DNA of 64,000 nt. Origin: Bos javanicus (taxonomy: Eukaryota > Chordata > Mammalia > Artiodactyla > Bovidae). A program made the position numbers and the translations under genes. The stretch lies in contig NC_083878.1 of the NCBI RefSeq assembly GCF_032452875.1, positions 56,897,378 to 56,961,377 on the forward strand. Reading direction: 5' to 3'. Positions 44,866-56,793 of the stretch are shown piece after piece (the stretch's first letter is position 1; the number at the start of each line of letters is the position of its first letter). The notes under the pieces were generated by a model. The model was not told where the DNA came from and made no database searches. It saw nothing but the letters and a program-made list of their open reading frames with translations.

Positions 44866-45943
44866 AATAAATGTTGTCCTTTGCAATAATATGATGCAAT
44901 AATACGATGTTGCATAAATAATCATTGTAGCTGCTATTGGTTCTGAGCTGGAATAAAGCTATATGTTTTTAAAGACGACTCTCTACAATAAAATGAGAAA
45001 CAGAGAGTCCCTACTCCATTTCTCCTAGTTGATTGTCAAGATATCTCACTTAGTGACTTTATTTTAACATAGGTCCATATTTTGCAGCTTCAGGATGAAA
45101 GGTCTTCTTTTGATACTAATTTCATTGGGACATCCAAATTATGATTACTTTAATCTTAAATTTTTATGTGCCCATTTTTCCATTGCTACAGAGGATTAAA
45201 TTGATAGGAATTTTCACAGTGCAAGTACCACAATAGTCACAACTTTTATAATAATCAAGCCTTGAGAATCAATTATCAGTTTACATTCTAAGTATTTTTA
45301 ATTGACATTAGAAATATATACTTAAACTACAAACCTTTGCATTTGGGAAGTGCCACCAATTCCATTATGAAAAGTAGAGAGGAGGACACAGAAGCATAGC
45401 ATGTTCCCTTTGAAATTTTGGTCTGAGAATTCCTCATTTTAATAATACCCATTAATTTTGAAGAAATATCTTAGTGTGAGATTCAGTTACATCTTCTAAT
45501 TGAAATCCCAAACTAAGCAAAGTTACTAAACAAATTGTAGCAATGTTAGATCAAAGCAAGACCCTCATACAGAGTAAATAATGTTGGACCAGAGAAGAGC
45601 CCACTATGGAAAAGTAGGTTATGATATGGTCACACTCAGTAGTCAGTTTACTTACAAAAGGAGAAAAAAGCTGACCCAAGTACCTGTCTCCATCTATTGG
45701 TATCAAATATGCCAGTCAAAGAAACCACCTCTTCTCCCTGGAGTAGAAAGAGTAACTGGATTGAATAAGGAAAAGAGGCACACAAATTGTGATCGGCTAG
45801 AGGGGAATATTTAAAGTGTGAAGAAAAGATGCTCCCTCCAAAATTGCATGTATAAAATTTACCTTTTCTTTCTTTCTTTTTTTTTTTTTTCAGAAATGAG
45901 GCGCCTTTTCATTAATGGTAATTTCCCTGAAGTCCATATTTGC
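44866..45943. other. Unannotated AT-rich stretch
   Basis: A T run lies at about 45877-45891. Nothing else recognised. Confidence 0.5.
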
Positions 45944-46132
45944 ACGTGCTCAGTCTTGTCTGACTCTTTGTGACCTCATAGACTTATAGCCCACCTCACT
46001 CCTCTGTCCATGTAATTCTCCAGGCAAGAATATTGGAGTGGGTTACTCCAAGGGATCTTCCTGACCCAGGAATCAAATCTACATCTCCTGCATTGGCAGG
46101 TGGATTCTTTACCATGACATCACCTGGGAAGC
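45944..46132 (-). mobile_element. Bov-tA SINE
   Basis: Minus orientation: 'acgtgctcagtcttgtctg', a Bov-A unit with an internal deletion after 'gagtgggtta', reverse head (ctgcattggcaggtggattc ... cacctgggaagc). Confidence 0.9.
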
Positions 46133-46420
46133 ATTTCATGTGTGAGGGATATTACATACATATTACACACAAACATATACACAATTGCTCTGGCTGCTAT
46201 GTTAATGAAGACATCACAATATCAATATGAGATTATCCCTTCCAAACTCTGAAGCTTACATAGCTCAAGACCCAAGGACTTACTTGAGCACCCTCAACCC
46301 CCAACTAATTTGCTAGTTAGTGCAAAACTCAGACCAGGACCTGAGATGATCATTATCAGGGTAGTGCTACCTTCACTACAGAATATAGTGCTTCTTATAA
46401 TAACTATTAGTAACTAATGG

Positions 46421-46509
46421 CTCAATGGACATTAATTTGGGCAAACTCTGTGAGATAGTGATGGACACGGAAGCCTGGCATGCTTCAGTCCACAACTTAG
46501 TAACTGAAC
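46421..46509 (+). mobile_element. Very short BovB 3' end (89 bp)
   Basis: 'gtgatggacacggaagcctggcatgc' and 'agtaactgaac' are the last stretch of BovB. AACTAATGG stands on both sides (46412-46420 and 46510-46518), so reverse transcription stopped after less than 100 nt. A small internal loss removed part of the tail region. Confidence 0.85.
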
Positions 46510-46518
46510 AACTAATGG

Positions 46519-47836
46519 AATTGTCTTTAAAAGAAAAATGTGCATCATCCTTCCAAAATCTTTGGTGCTACCATTTTTTATTTCATTCAGATAGCCATAT
46601 ATTCATCTATTCTCTGTTTCTTATTATCCTATTTAAAAAACCCAAGTGTGTACAACATGAAGGTTAGCACTATTTTCCACTTAGTGCTAAAATCTAAGTG
46701 TAAATGGATTTTTTTTATCATAGTGCTATGTAATATTGCCTAACCATGGATAATAAGAAAATAAACTATTAGATATATCTACTTACTACAAAAGCATTTT
46801 TACTACAGTATCCCCACATTTTAAAGAAACAGCTGGGCATTGAAATAGTAATGGTATCTAATATTACAATTTGCTGAACAAGGCTGACTAAAGTGGTTTG
46901 GAGAATGATATATAAATCCACAATTCCAATACAGCAATCTTAGAAATCACTGATGCAGCCAGAAATAATACTATGTTTTGTAAATTAGCTGGGAAAGAGC
47001 AGGTCAGTAGGAGGCAAGCTCTAGCTTCCAAAGACAGAAATAAGACAGGATCCCATGACAAGAAGTCTGAGGCTGGCCGTAGTTCAGGGCTACTAAATGT
47101 TCACTCTGCTAGTTCCTAAGATTCTTTGGGAATTTAGAATAGAAATATAATTGAAGTGAAAGCTTAGAAATAGGTAGTCCCTCTCTTAAAGGAATCATTA
47201 ACTATACTCCATCCTGAGCCTGTGTTGGTGCCAGTTCTTGCCTTTTTTTCTGTCTACTTCACCTCCAATAAAATGGAGTTTGTCTAAAAAGCTTCAATAA
47301 CAGAATGACTAACCGATGTCCATACTTATTCATTTCTCTTCTCTGTCTCCTCACATATCTTACCACCTACTTTTATTCCAAGGAATATTTGAACTTCATA
47401 TCTTTCTTGCTTCTGGACTAATGCCCATCTCTTGTCTTCTCAGCATTAACACTCAGATTCCCAAGAGCCAACATAAACCTCAATGAATCATCACACAGAG
47501 CAGATGTGCTCCAGATAGAATGTCTGTAGATGCATGTAACAGAAATCTAAACACAAAACAGTGTCCTAAGCTCACATAAACATGTGATGAGACATGAGGC
47601 AGACTTTAGAACTGGGTGAAATCTGTGCTTTCACTAACTAAAGTACATCTATAAGCATTCAGGTCTTTGGTGTCCCTCTCCACTCTGCTCTTCTCTTCTC
47701 ATGATTCTTGCTTCTGAGTGAGGAAGAACTTTCCCTGAAGATTACCCTCAACTTTTCTTAGATTCTTGGGCAGACTTTGGTCTTATGTTTATTCTTAAAC
47801 CAATACCTGCAAAAAATGATGAGACTATCTTTAAAC
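46519..47836. other. Unannotated stretch
   Basis: No gene or repeat family recognised. Confidence 0.45.
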
Positions 47837-48272
47837 CAAGGTTTCTCAACCTTGACACTATTGACATTTGGGGCCAAATAATGATTTTTTATAAAACATT
47901 TCCCATATACATGGTAGGAGGTTTAGAAGTATGCCTGGATGCTACCCAGTAAATTTTATGTCCCCTTCCAAATGTGATAACCCAAAATGTCTCTACATGC
48001 TTGTTCAGCTGTGTCCAACCCTTTTCGACTCTATAGACTGGGGACTGCCAGACTCCTCTGTCCATGGGATTCTGCAGGCAAGAATACTGGAGTGGGTTGC
48101 CATTTCTTCCTCCAGGAGATGTTCCCAACCCAGGGATTGAACAAGTGTCTTCTATGCCTCCTGCATTGACAGGAGGATTCTTTTACTACTAAGCCACCTG
48201 GGAAGCCCCAAAATGTTCTACACATTGCAAATTATCCCTGAAGGCAAAATTGTCCCTTGTTGAGAACTACAA
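47837..48272 (-). mobile_element. MER20 (hAT-Charlie) DNA transposon, split by SINE
   Basis: Antisense MER20: 'ggtttctcaaccttgacactattgacatttggggcc' at the left, 'tggatgctacccag', then after the SINE 'aaattatccctgaaggcaaaattg' and 'ttgttgagaactac'. Terminal inverted repeats remain visible (ggtttctcaac / gttgagaac). CTTTAAAC (47829-47836) and TTTTAGAC (48273-48280) may be the worn 8-bp duplication expected for hAT elements. Non-autonomous. Confidence 0.82.
47998..48209 (-). mobile_element. Bov-tA SINE inside MER20
   Basis: Bov-A unit in reverse, then the reverse head (ctgcattgacaggaggattc ... gccacctgggaagccc). AAAATGTCTCTACA (47984-47997) and AAAATGTTCTACA (48210-48222) are the duplication, made of MER20 sequence. 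Confidence 0.93.
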
Positions 48273-49317
48273 TTTTAGACTAAAAGAATTCAATCCTGAA
48301 ACTAAAGGTGAGCAGAACTTCCATTGTATCACTGAGCTACATGAGAGAGAGGTAGCTACTTTATTCAAAGCAATATTCTTTTAAGAATGAAGTAGAATAC
48401 AGTGGTGACATGTGGGTAATCCACAGTGAAAACTTCACATTTAAGTCAAGTAATATTGCCGATAATCAATTCTGGATTATCAGCTTGACTGATTGCCCAG
48501 TCAAGTTGCTATCCATTGTTTTACTGACTGTTGACAGGCTATGTGTATAATGAACAAGATCTGGATAGGAAGAAGGAAGTTTTGATATGGAGTAAACTTT
48601 TCTTATGAAAGATATCATTTCTGACATTGGCCATAATTGCTCAGTGGGACTACAGCCTACAATTCCTACTAACTGGGCAAATTAATCTATTCCCAGTTAT
48701 TTACATTAACATGCCACTGTTAGCATCTGAGATTTGTTAGCAGTTATAGGATTTTAAGAAAATTTGGGAGTTAGTTGTGGACAATTGAGATTGTCATTGT
48801 ACCTTTTGAAAAAATTGCATTATTTGGTGGCCCTTGAACTAATCAGTGCTTTTGTGCATCTATGATGTAATATCTAAGAGAAGGATCTGTCTTACAGCCA
48901 TTGCCAATCTTTTGCTATTCCCCTCATTTAGATGTGAGGAGGTGCCCCCTCTTAAGGAGCCCATGAATAATACAGAAGATGCCTTCTAAATTGTTTTACC
49001 ATGAAGATGACAAGTAGAAGATACAAGTTAATTATTTGTTTACTGGCTTAGTATAACCCTACACGCAGCTTGTGAAGTACTATTACATGCTGGCATTAAT
49101 CTTTCTTTTGTAAGCCTTTCCCAGTTACTGATCTGAATGCCTGGGGTACAGATTTCTGTTTTAATGTTAACAGATGCAGGTTTAAAACTGTTTTCCTCTG
49201 GACTTTTTGTCTCTTGTATGACTAATCCTGTATTTTAAACCAAGCAAAAGTGGCTTTTGGCACAGCTTAAATTTTTTACTGAAATGTGCCGCTGTGGAAT
49301 GGAATTAGAAACGTGTA
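48273..49317. other. Unannotated, with two adjacent inverted repeats
   Basis: No transposon recognised. At 48461-48505 two perfect inverted repeats lie next to each other: GATAATC/GATTATC around AATTCTG, and CTTGACTG/CAGTCAAG around ATTGCC. One of the longer repeat-free stretches of the window. Confidence 0.5.
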
Positions 49318-50140
49318 CATCCATTCATTCACCTACCACACATTTGTTTAGTAGGTATTGTGTAAATTCCTAAAGGCATATTGATAATTAAAGTTCTTTG
49401 ATCTCCGCCTTCAAGGAACTCAGGGTCTAATAGAAGAGAAAAATATGTAAACAGATGATTAAAGGAGGTTATAAAAAGTAACATTAAAAGAATGAACAAG
49501 ATGCTGGACAGATGCAGTAACTTCTAAATTTGATCTAGCAGTCAAATTCACATCAGGAAACAGGATGCACTCAAAGAATTAACTGAAAATAATTTAGTGA
49601 AGTGACTCTTTTACAGAGATGTGGGCTGCATTTGGAGAAGCCGAACAGAATGATGCATCCAGGGATAGCAACAGTGGAAGCCATGGGGCTTGAAGATGCA
49701 GGAGGAGAATGTGAATAGAACTGGTAGACATTGCTGACATAGGAAAGAGACTTCCCACAGCATCTGAGGTCTTGGGCAGAAGAACAAAAGAAAGGCAACT
49801 CTGTCCAAACTATGGTCCTGGAGGGGCAGCAAGCAGTCTGCAGAATAAGTAACCTGACCTTCCCCACTTGCTACATTTGGTTTTGTGTTGCTACTTCTCT
49901 TTGATTGTTTTCTAACTTGAAAACAAGGTATGGTGATGTGTTCTATAGAAATCAAGTTCTTGGTAAACAGAGAAGGAAATAAAGGGAAAGAATAGTACAT
50001 TCATTATCCACCAGCAGGGTGAGATGCATGGAGAAGCTGCTGCTGGTTAGACACAGGCAGCTGAAAGCATTCTGAAAAGGGCTTTGGGCTTTCATCCCAC
50101 TTCATTTAGTAGAGATGAGAAGACACTGGCAAGGTGAAGA
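49318..50140 (-). mobile_element. L2 LINE relic (antisense)
   Basis: 'cattcattcacctaccacac', 'ccgccttcaaggaactcagg', and further right 'ctttgggctttcatcccactt' with 'agtagagatgagaagacac' follow antisense L2 in order. The middle (49540-50020) is too diverged to follow. ORFs of 98 and 129 codons on the minus strand are not supported as genes. Confidence 0.5.
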
Positions 50141-51120
50141 CAATTGAGTTTCTTCCTTTAATGTTACCCATTATATAAGGAATTTCAGTGAAAGACTCTG
50201 TATGTATGTATGCATGTGTGTGCATCTGTATGTGAGTGTGGTTGTGCATTTTGCTTTCTCATTTGCATATGGCAAGATTTTTCAAAAGTTAAGCTGATCT
50301 TAGAAAGTATTTTTAAAGGGAACTTTTAATATTCTTTATTAGAAGCAACCATTATAACTAACGAGAAAATATTTTTAATAGGAAAAAATGTAGTTAACCA
50401 GGATAAACAAATTCATAGTCGTAAAAAATGCAAAGTATTGCAGATCTGTTGATCTTGAGGTACCTAGAGAACTCAGAGGAGATTAGTAAGCCTCATATCA
50501 ATGCAGATTTTAGTTTTTAGTTCCTAACATCACATGTCAGGTTGATCAGAGATGCCCAGACTTTTCAAGTCATCATTAAAATAGAGGTGGTTTACAGTGC
50601 TTTGAGATACGCTATTTTGTTCCCACTCATTTCATCTAGGCACCAGACAACTGAGGTTTTTTAAAAGATTCTTAGACTAATTGGCCAAGTACTTATGTAT
50701 TTCCATCAGTTTTTATAGTTAAGGTGGCTTTTCCCTCAAAGTTTAGTTGAAAAATGACAAAGGATGAGCTGTTTGTGTTTCATTAATCTGTATATCCTTG
50801 TTAACTTAAGTAAGATCTTTAGTCAACAGAAAAAGATTGGACGAATGATGGTTTCTGTCAGTGTGATTGTTTATCACTCTTTTTGTCATTTTTCACTCTC
50901 AACATTCCCTTTATTGAGCCAATCGTGAACATAAACAATCAATAAAGCTCCAGGTGTCATTGTTCCACACTTCAGTTGCATTTATTATGAAGATGGGAAA
51001 AATGAAACTGTATTTTAATCAATGAAGTCTTTAAGGAAAACAACCAACCTTGAACATTTTTAAGCTAACATAACATAGTTGTATTTTGTGGGTACATATT
51101 TGTACAGAATTATGACTGCA
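50141..51120. other. Unannotated; TG/TATG-rich tract
   Basis: 50203-50246 is a TATG/TG-rich low-complexity tract. The rest has nothing recognised. Confidence 0.45.
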
Positions 51121-51128
51121 GTATAATT

Positions 51129-52286
51129 CAGTTCAGAAGCATCAATTCTTCAGCACTCACGTTTCTTTATGGTTCAATTCTCACATCCATACACGACTAC
51201 TGGAAAAACCATAGCTTTGACTAGTTGGACCTTTGTCAGAAAAGTAATTTCTCAGCATTTTAATATTCTGTCTAGGTTGGTCATAGCTTTTCTTCCAAGG
51301 AGCAAGCATCTTTTAATTTCATGGCTGGAGTCACCATCTGAAGTGATTTTGAAACCCAAGAAAAGAAAGTTGGTCACTGTTTCCATTGTTGACCCATCCA
51401 TTTGCCATGAAGTGATGGGACTGGATGCCATGATCTTTGTTTTTTGAATATTGAGTTTTAAGCCAGTATTTTCACTCTACTCTTTCACTTTAATTAAGAG
51501 GCTCTTCGTTCCTCTTTGCTTTCTACCATAAGGGTGGTGTTCTTTGCATATCTGAGGTAATTGATATTTCTCCCAGCAATCTTGATTCCAGCTTGTGCTT
51601 CATCCAGTCCAGAATTTTGCATGATGTACTCTGCATATAAGTTAAATAAACAGGGTGACAATATACAGTCTTTATGTACTCCTTTCCTGATTTGGAACAG
51701 GTATGTTTTCCCATGTCTGATTCTAACCGCTGCTTCTTAACCTGGATACAGGTTTTTCAGAAGGCAGGTAAAGTGGCCTCGTATTCCAATCTCTTGAAGA
51801 ATTTTCCACAGTGTGTTGTGATCCACAGTCAAAGGCTTTAGCATAGTCAATGAAGCAGAAGTTGATGTTTTTGGGAATTCTCTTGCTTTTTCTATGATGC
51901 AACAGATGTTGGCAATTTGATCTCTGGTTCTTCTGCATTTTCTAAAATCAGTTGGAACATCTGGAAGTCTCTGTTCAAATACTTTTGACGTCTAGCTTTT
52001 GAGATTATTTTTCTAGCGTGTGAAATGAATGCAATTGTGTGGTAGTTTGAATATTCTTTGGCACTGCTTTTCTTTGGGATTGGAAAGAAAACTGACCTTT
52101 TCCAGTCCTGTGGCCACTGCTGAGTTTTCCAAATTAGCTGGCATATTGAGTGCATCACTATAACAGCACCATCTTTTAGGATTTGAAATAGCTCAGCTGG
52201 TATTCCATCACCTCCACTGGCTTTGTTTGTAGTGATGCTTCCTAAGGCCCACTTGACTTCACACTCCAGGACGTCTGGCTCTAGGT
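51129..52286 (-). mobile_element. BovB LINE with 3' internal deletion
   Basis: The left end reads attcagttcag, like a BovB tail, but continues directly into internal sequence (aagcatcaattcttcag), skipping about 350 bp of the normal 3' region. It then runs through reverse transcriptase to the linker end (gtctggctctaggtg). GTATAATT (51121-51128) and GTATACTT (52287-52294) may be the duplication. The minus frame is broken in many places; motif C text is degraded (the codons around 51540-51555 no longer give YADD). Confidence 0.88.
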
Positions 52287-52347
52287 GTATACTTAGTCAG
52301 ACACAGATTATATATATACCAATATATGGTCCATGAGCATCAATTTT

Positions 52348-52517
52348 GGCTTCCCTGATAGCTCAGTTGGTAAAGAATCTGCCTGCAATTCAGGAGAACC
52401 TGTTTTGATTCCTGGGTTGAGAAGATCAGCTGGAGAATGAAATGGCTACTCACTCCAGTATTCTGGCCTTGATTGGGTCACGAAGAGTCATAAATGACTG
52501 AGTGACTTTCACTTCAA
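52348..52517 (+). mobile_element. Bov-tA SINE
   Basis: Head 'ggcttccctgatagctcag', Bov-A unit with an internal loss, end 'gagtgactttcacttcaa'. CATCAATTTT stands on both sides (52338-52347 and 52518-52527). Confidence 0.93.
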
Positions 52518-52663
52518 CATCAATTTTATCTATAAAACATAGGCATGTAGGAATTTTTTTCAAATTGAAAAATTTTGAAGAATTTCTGTAGATCTTATCC
52601 TTTTTTAAATACAAGGAGCAAAAAAAGATATTTTTTATACATTTTTAAACACTTGGTAGACAG

Positions 52664-54384
52664 AACTGGAGATCTCTTCAAGAAAATTAAAGATACCAAG
52701 GGAACATTTCATGCAAAGATGGGCTCAATAAAGGACAGAAATGGTATGGACCTAACAGAAGCAGAAGACTTTAAAAAGAGGTGGCAAGAGTACACAGAAG
52801 AACTGTACAAAAAAGATCTTCACAACCCAGAGATAAAGGTGTGATCACTCACACTCACCTAGAGCCAGACATCCTGGAATGTGAAGTCAAGTGGGCCTTA
52901 GAAAGCATCACTACGAACAAAGCTAGTGAAGGTGATGGGATTCCAGTTGAGCTATTTCAAATCCTAAAAGATAATACTGTGAAAGTGCTGCACTCAATAT
53001 GTCAGCAAAATTGGAGAACCCAGCAGTGGTCACAGAACTGGAAAAGGTTAGTTTTCATTCCAATCCCAAAGAAAGGCAATGCCAAAGAATGCTCAAACTA
53101 CTGCACAATTGTACTCATCTCACACGCTAATAAACTAATGCTCAAAATTCTCCAAGCCAGGCTTCAACATTATGTGAACTGTGAACTTCCAGATGTTCAA
53201 GCTGGTTTTAGGAAAGGAAGAGGAACCAGAGATCAAATTGCCAACATCCACTGGATTATTGAAAAAGCAAGAGAATTCCAGAAAAACATTTATTTCTGCT
53301 TTATTGACTATGCCAAAGCCTTTTACTGTGTGGGTCACAATATACTGTGGAAAGTTCTGAAAGAGATGGGAACACCAGACCACTTGACCTGCCTCTTGAG
53401 AAACCTATATGCAGGTCAGGAAGCAACAATTAGAACTGGACATGGGACAACAGACTGGTTCCAAATAGGAAAAGGAGTACATCAAGGCTGTATATTGTCA
53501 CCCTGCTTAACTTCTATGCAGAGTACATCCTGAGAAACGCTGGGCTGGAAGAAGCACAAGCTGGAATCAAGATTGCTGGGAGAAATACCAATAACGTCAG
53601 ATATGCAGATGACACCACCCTTATGGCAGAAAGTGAAGAAGAACTAAAGAGCCTCTTGATGAAAGTGAAAGAGGAGAGTGAAAAAGTTGGCTTAAAGCTC
53701 AAAATTCAGAAAACTAAGATCATGGCATTTGGTCCCATCACTTCATGGGAAATAGATGGGTAAAAAGTTTAAACAGTGGCTGACTTTATTTTTGGGGGCT
53801 CGAAAATCACTGCAGATGCTAACTGCAGCCATGAAATTAAAAGACGCTTACTCCTTGGAAGGAAAGTTATGACCAACCTAGACAGCACATTAAAAAGCAG
53901 AGAAGACATTACTTTGTGAACAAAGGTCTGTCTAGTCAAGGTTATGGTTTTTCCAGTAGTCATGTATGGATATGAGAGTTGGACTATAAAGAAAGCTGAG
54001 TGCAGAAGAATTGATGCTTTTGAACTATGGTGTTGGATAAGACTCTTGAGAGTCTCTTGGACTGCACAGAGATCCAACCAGTCCATCCTAATGGAGCTCA
54101 GTTCTGGGTGTTCATGGAGGGACTGATGTTGAAGCTGAAACTCCAATACTTTGGCTGCCTGATGCAAAGAGCTGACTCATTTGAAAAGACCCTGATGCTG
54201 GGAAAGATTGAGGGCAGGAGGAGAAGGGGATGACAGAGCATGACATGTTTGGATGGCATCAGTGACTCAATGAACATGGGTTTGGTTTGACTCCAGGAGT
54301 TGGTGATGAACAGGGAGGCCTGGTGTGCTGCAGTTCATGTGGTAGCAAAGAGTTGGACATGACTGAGGGGCTGAACTGAACTGA
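52664..54384 (+). mobile_element. BovB LINE, 5' truncated, 1.7 kb
   Basis: Starts in the linker (actggagatctcttcaag) and runs through reverse transcriptase and C terminus to the tail at about 54384. Motif C codons for YADD are intact near 53597-53611. A 4-bp loss at about 53508 and other indels break the frame. No convincing target duplication. Confidence 0.92.
52781..53533 (+). pseudogene. BovB reverse transcriptase fragment, longest frame
   Basis: A 250-residue open stretch, the longest in the window. The first 20 or so residues are out of frame; then HTHLEPDILECEVKWALESI, FIPIPKKGNAKECSNY, QAGFRKGRGTRDQIANI, motif A FIDYAKAFY (usual AFD has become AFY; the first Asp is kept), and motif B GVHQGCILSPCL. 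A 4-bp deletion just after SPCL shifts the frame, so motif C (YADD) is read in another frame. Dead. Confidence 0.87.
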
Positions 54385-54599
54385 GACATGTTTTGCATTA
54401 GCTTATATGAGATAAAGAGTAATTTTCCAGCATAATTCTCAGATCAAAGTAAAATGAGTTATAGAGGAAACCTTAATCACTAGACCTATATAAATATACT
54501 TTAATAAAAATTAAAATGTATGTTTTAAGTTGTATGTTTTTAAGTTGTATAACATGATACATATGCACATAGTGAAATGACTCCTACTGTAAAGCTAAT

Positions 54600-55320
54600 T
54601 TATCAGTCTTATCACGTAGGTACCGATTTTTTGATAAGCTCTCCTGAAATCTACTCTCTTAGAAAATTTCAACATCCCACACTGTATCATTAATTATAGT
54701 TGTCATGTTGTACCTTAGTTAATTAGTTCAGTTGCTCTGTCGTGTCCGACTCTTTGTGACCCCATGGACTGCAGTACACCAGGCCTCCATGTCCATCACC
54801 AACTCCTCAAACTCATGTCCACTGAGTTGGTGATACCATCAACCATCTCATCCTCTGTCGTCCCCTTCTCCCGCCTTCAATCTTTCCCAGCATCAGGGTC
54901 TTTTCAAATGAGTCACCTCTCCATATCAGGTGGCCAAATTTATTGGAGCTTCAGCTTCACCATCAGTCCTTCCAATGAATATTCAGGACTGATTTCTTTA
55001 GCATGCAATGGTTGTATCTCCTTGCAGTCCAAGGGACCCTCAAGAGTATGTTGTACTTTACTATAGACCTATTCATACCATAGTACTGCAACTTTCTGTC
55101 CTATTACCAACAGTTCCCCATTTCCTCCACCTCTCCACCCTGGTAACCACCATTCTACTCTCTGCCTCTATGTATTCAATTTTTTTAAGATTATACACAT
55201 GATATCATGCACTTTTTTTTTTTATCCTTTTTGTCTGGCTTATTTTACTTATCATATTGTCTTTCATTTTCATCTATGTTGTTGCAAACGGTGAATATAT
55301 ACAGAATAATATTTTTCAGC
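54600..55320 (-). mobile_element. Old L1 (L1M-type) 3' part, split by BovB
   Basis: The left piece (54600-54717) and right piece (55048-55320) follow antisense old-L1 3' text: 'ccctggtaaccaccattctactctctgcctctatg', 'gattatacacatgatatcatgc', 'tttttgtctggcttattttacttatcat', 'atctatgttgttgcaaacgg'. The same family region recurs at 58.3-58.6 kb. Confidence 0.75.
54718..55047 (-). mobile_element. BovB LINE, 5' truncated, inside old L1
   Basis: Tail and 3' region in minus orientation up to 'ccaagggaccctcaagag'. ATGTTGTACCTTA (54705-54717) and ATGTTGTACTTTA (55048-55060) are the duplication with one change. Confidence 0.93.
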
Positions 55321-56231
55321 CTTAAAAAAGAAAATGAATTTTCTTAATCAATTATAATACATGTTTTAAAGTATTTTTAAGTGAGTGCTAATAAAAGAGA
55401 ATGAATAAAAAAATGATAAGCCAATAAAAAAAATTTGCCAAACTTATATAGTGTATGGTGACTATAACAGCTCGTAACTGGTAGTGATTAAATTTTACAG
55501 CTCAGCAATTGAAAGGAAGTCACCAGTGATACCAAAGATTCATCCTAGGCTTTAGATAATTACCAACTTTTCAACCACTGTGCCTTCAATTTCAGATATA
55601 CCTCTTAGATTCAGAATGGAAAAATATTCCTCTAACTTCTTAAGTCAATTAAAAGACTAAAGTCTGTAGCTGAACTATGACACAGTCTAGAATCAGTATT
55701 TGGAGTCAGGAAGGTTGAGTTTGAGAATTTTGCTAAATATGGCCACTCCCAGGTACCATGAGGACTTCCACACTCCTTTTCCCACCTCATGCTTCAGTGT
55801 AGAGGAGTAGAATTGAAAACTGGTATAAATTTTTTTAGCAGCCCTATTAAACAGGAGCCCTGAGACCTGCTCCTGAGAAGTAACTCTGTCATCATGGCTG
55901 TATGAATGACAAGCAAAGTAGAGAGACACTGAGAAAGCAGATATTGTTGCCCTATCCTTGCTGCGTGACTTGGAAGCAGGGAGGAAAACAGCTGAATAGC
56001 AGTGTCCACTGAACATTTGGAGTCAATCTTGTTGACTGTGCCTAAGAATCATTGACTGATTCTCTCATTGCTGTAATAATTGTGATAGAACAAATCCAAG
56101 CAGCTTACTTCCCAGTCAGTTCTGCTTTAATGGGTTCAATGGGGAGCCACCTGGAGTTTTGTTTCCTATTTCTTATAGAACTCCAAATGTAGACTTGTCA
56201 AGATTGTGCAAGAAGCTTTTAATCATATGAA
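55321..56231. other. Unannotated stretch
   Basis: Two overlapping minus-strand ORFs (71 and 107 codons near 55.7-56.0 kb) show no known domain. No repeat family recognised. Confidence 0.45.
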
Positions 56232-56345
56232 TTCCTCATTTCTTCCTCCTTTCTTCCTTTCTCTCATTACCTTCTTGCTTTCTTTCCCCCACCTTTCTTT
56301 CTTCTCTTTTTCTTTCCTTTTCTTCCTTTCTTTATTCTTTATACA
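56232..56345. repeat. Polypyrimidine (CTTT/CCTT) tract
   Basis: About 110 bp, nearly all C and T on the plus strand, such as ctttcttcctttctctc and cctttctttcttctctt. Confidence 0.85.
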
Positions 56346-56480
56346 TTCAAATTATGAATCACTCCCATGAATTAGATAATGTTGAAGCATCAGGGATAGA
56401 GTAGTGAATAATTAAATAAGCAAACTCCCTGCCAGTCTGAAGCTAGTGAGAGGCAATAAAGCACATAACGTAAACAAGGT

Positions 56481-56731
56481 ATGCTGCTGCTGCTAAATCA
56501 CTTCAGTCGTGTCCAACTCTGTGCGACCCTGTAGATGGCAGCCCAACCGGCTTCCCCGTCCCTGGGATTCTCCAGGCAAGAACACTGGAGTGGGTTGCCA
56601 TTTCCTTTTCCAGTGCATGAAAGTGAAAAGTGAAAGTGAAGTCGCTCAGTCGTGTCCGACTCTTCGCGACCCCATGGACTGCAGCCTACCAGGCTTCTCA
56701 GTCCATGGGATTTTCCAGGCAAGAGTACTGG
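56481..56731 (-). mobile_element. Bov-A2 SINE running into a TA repeat
   Basis: (GCT)n tail, two Bov-A units in minus orientation to 'caggcaagagtactgg', where the last 30 or so bases of the unit are replaced by a (TA)n tract. No duplication found. Confidence 0.92.
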
Positions 56732-56753
56732 TATATATATTATAATATATGTG

Positions 56754-56793
<40 letters not shown>

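Noticed and set aside
49571..50000. Overlapping minus-strand ORFs of 98 and 129 codons
   Set aside because: Two frames are open over the same bases, the region lies in an L2-like relic, and neither product resembles a known family.
52781..53533. Functional reverse transcriptase gene
   Set aside because: Longest open frame, but it lacks a true N terminus, has AFD changed to AFY in motif A, and is frameshifted before motif C.
51129..54384. One twin-primed BovB made of the minus block (51.1-52.3 kb) and the plus block (52.7-54.4 kb)
   Set aside because: The two blocks cover overlapping parts of the element, not adjacent parts, and unrelated DNA with a SINE lies between them. Two separate insertions fit better.
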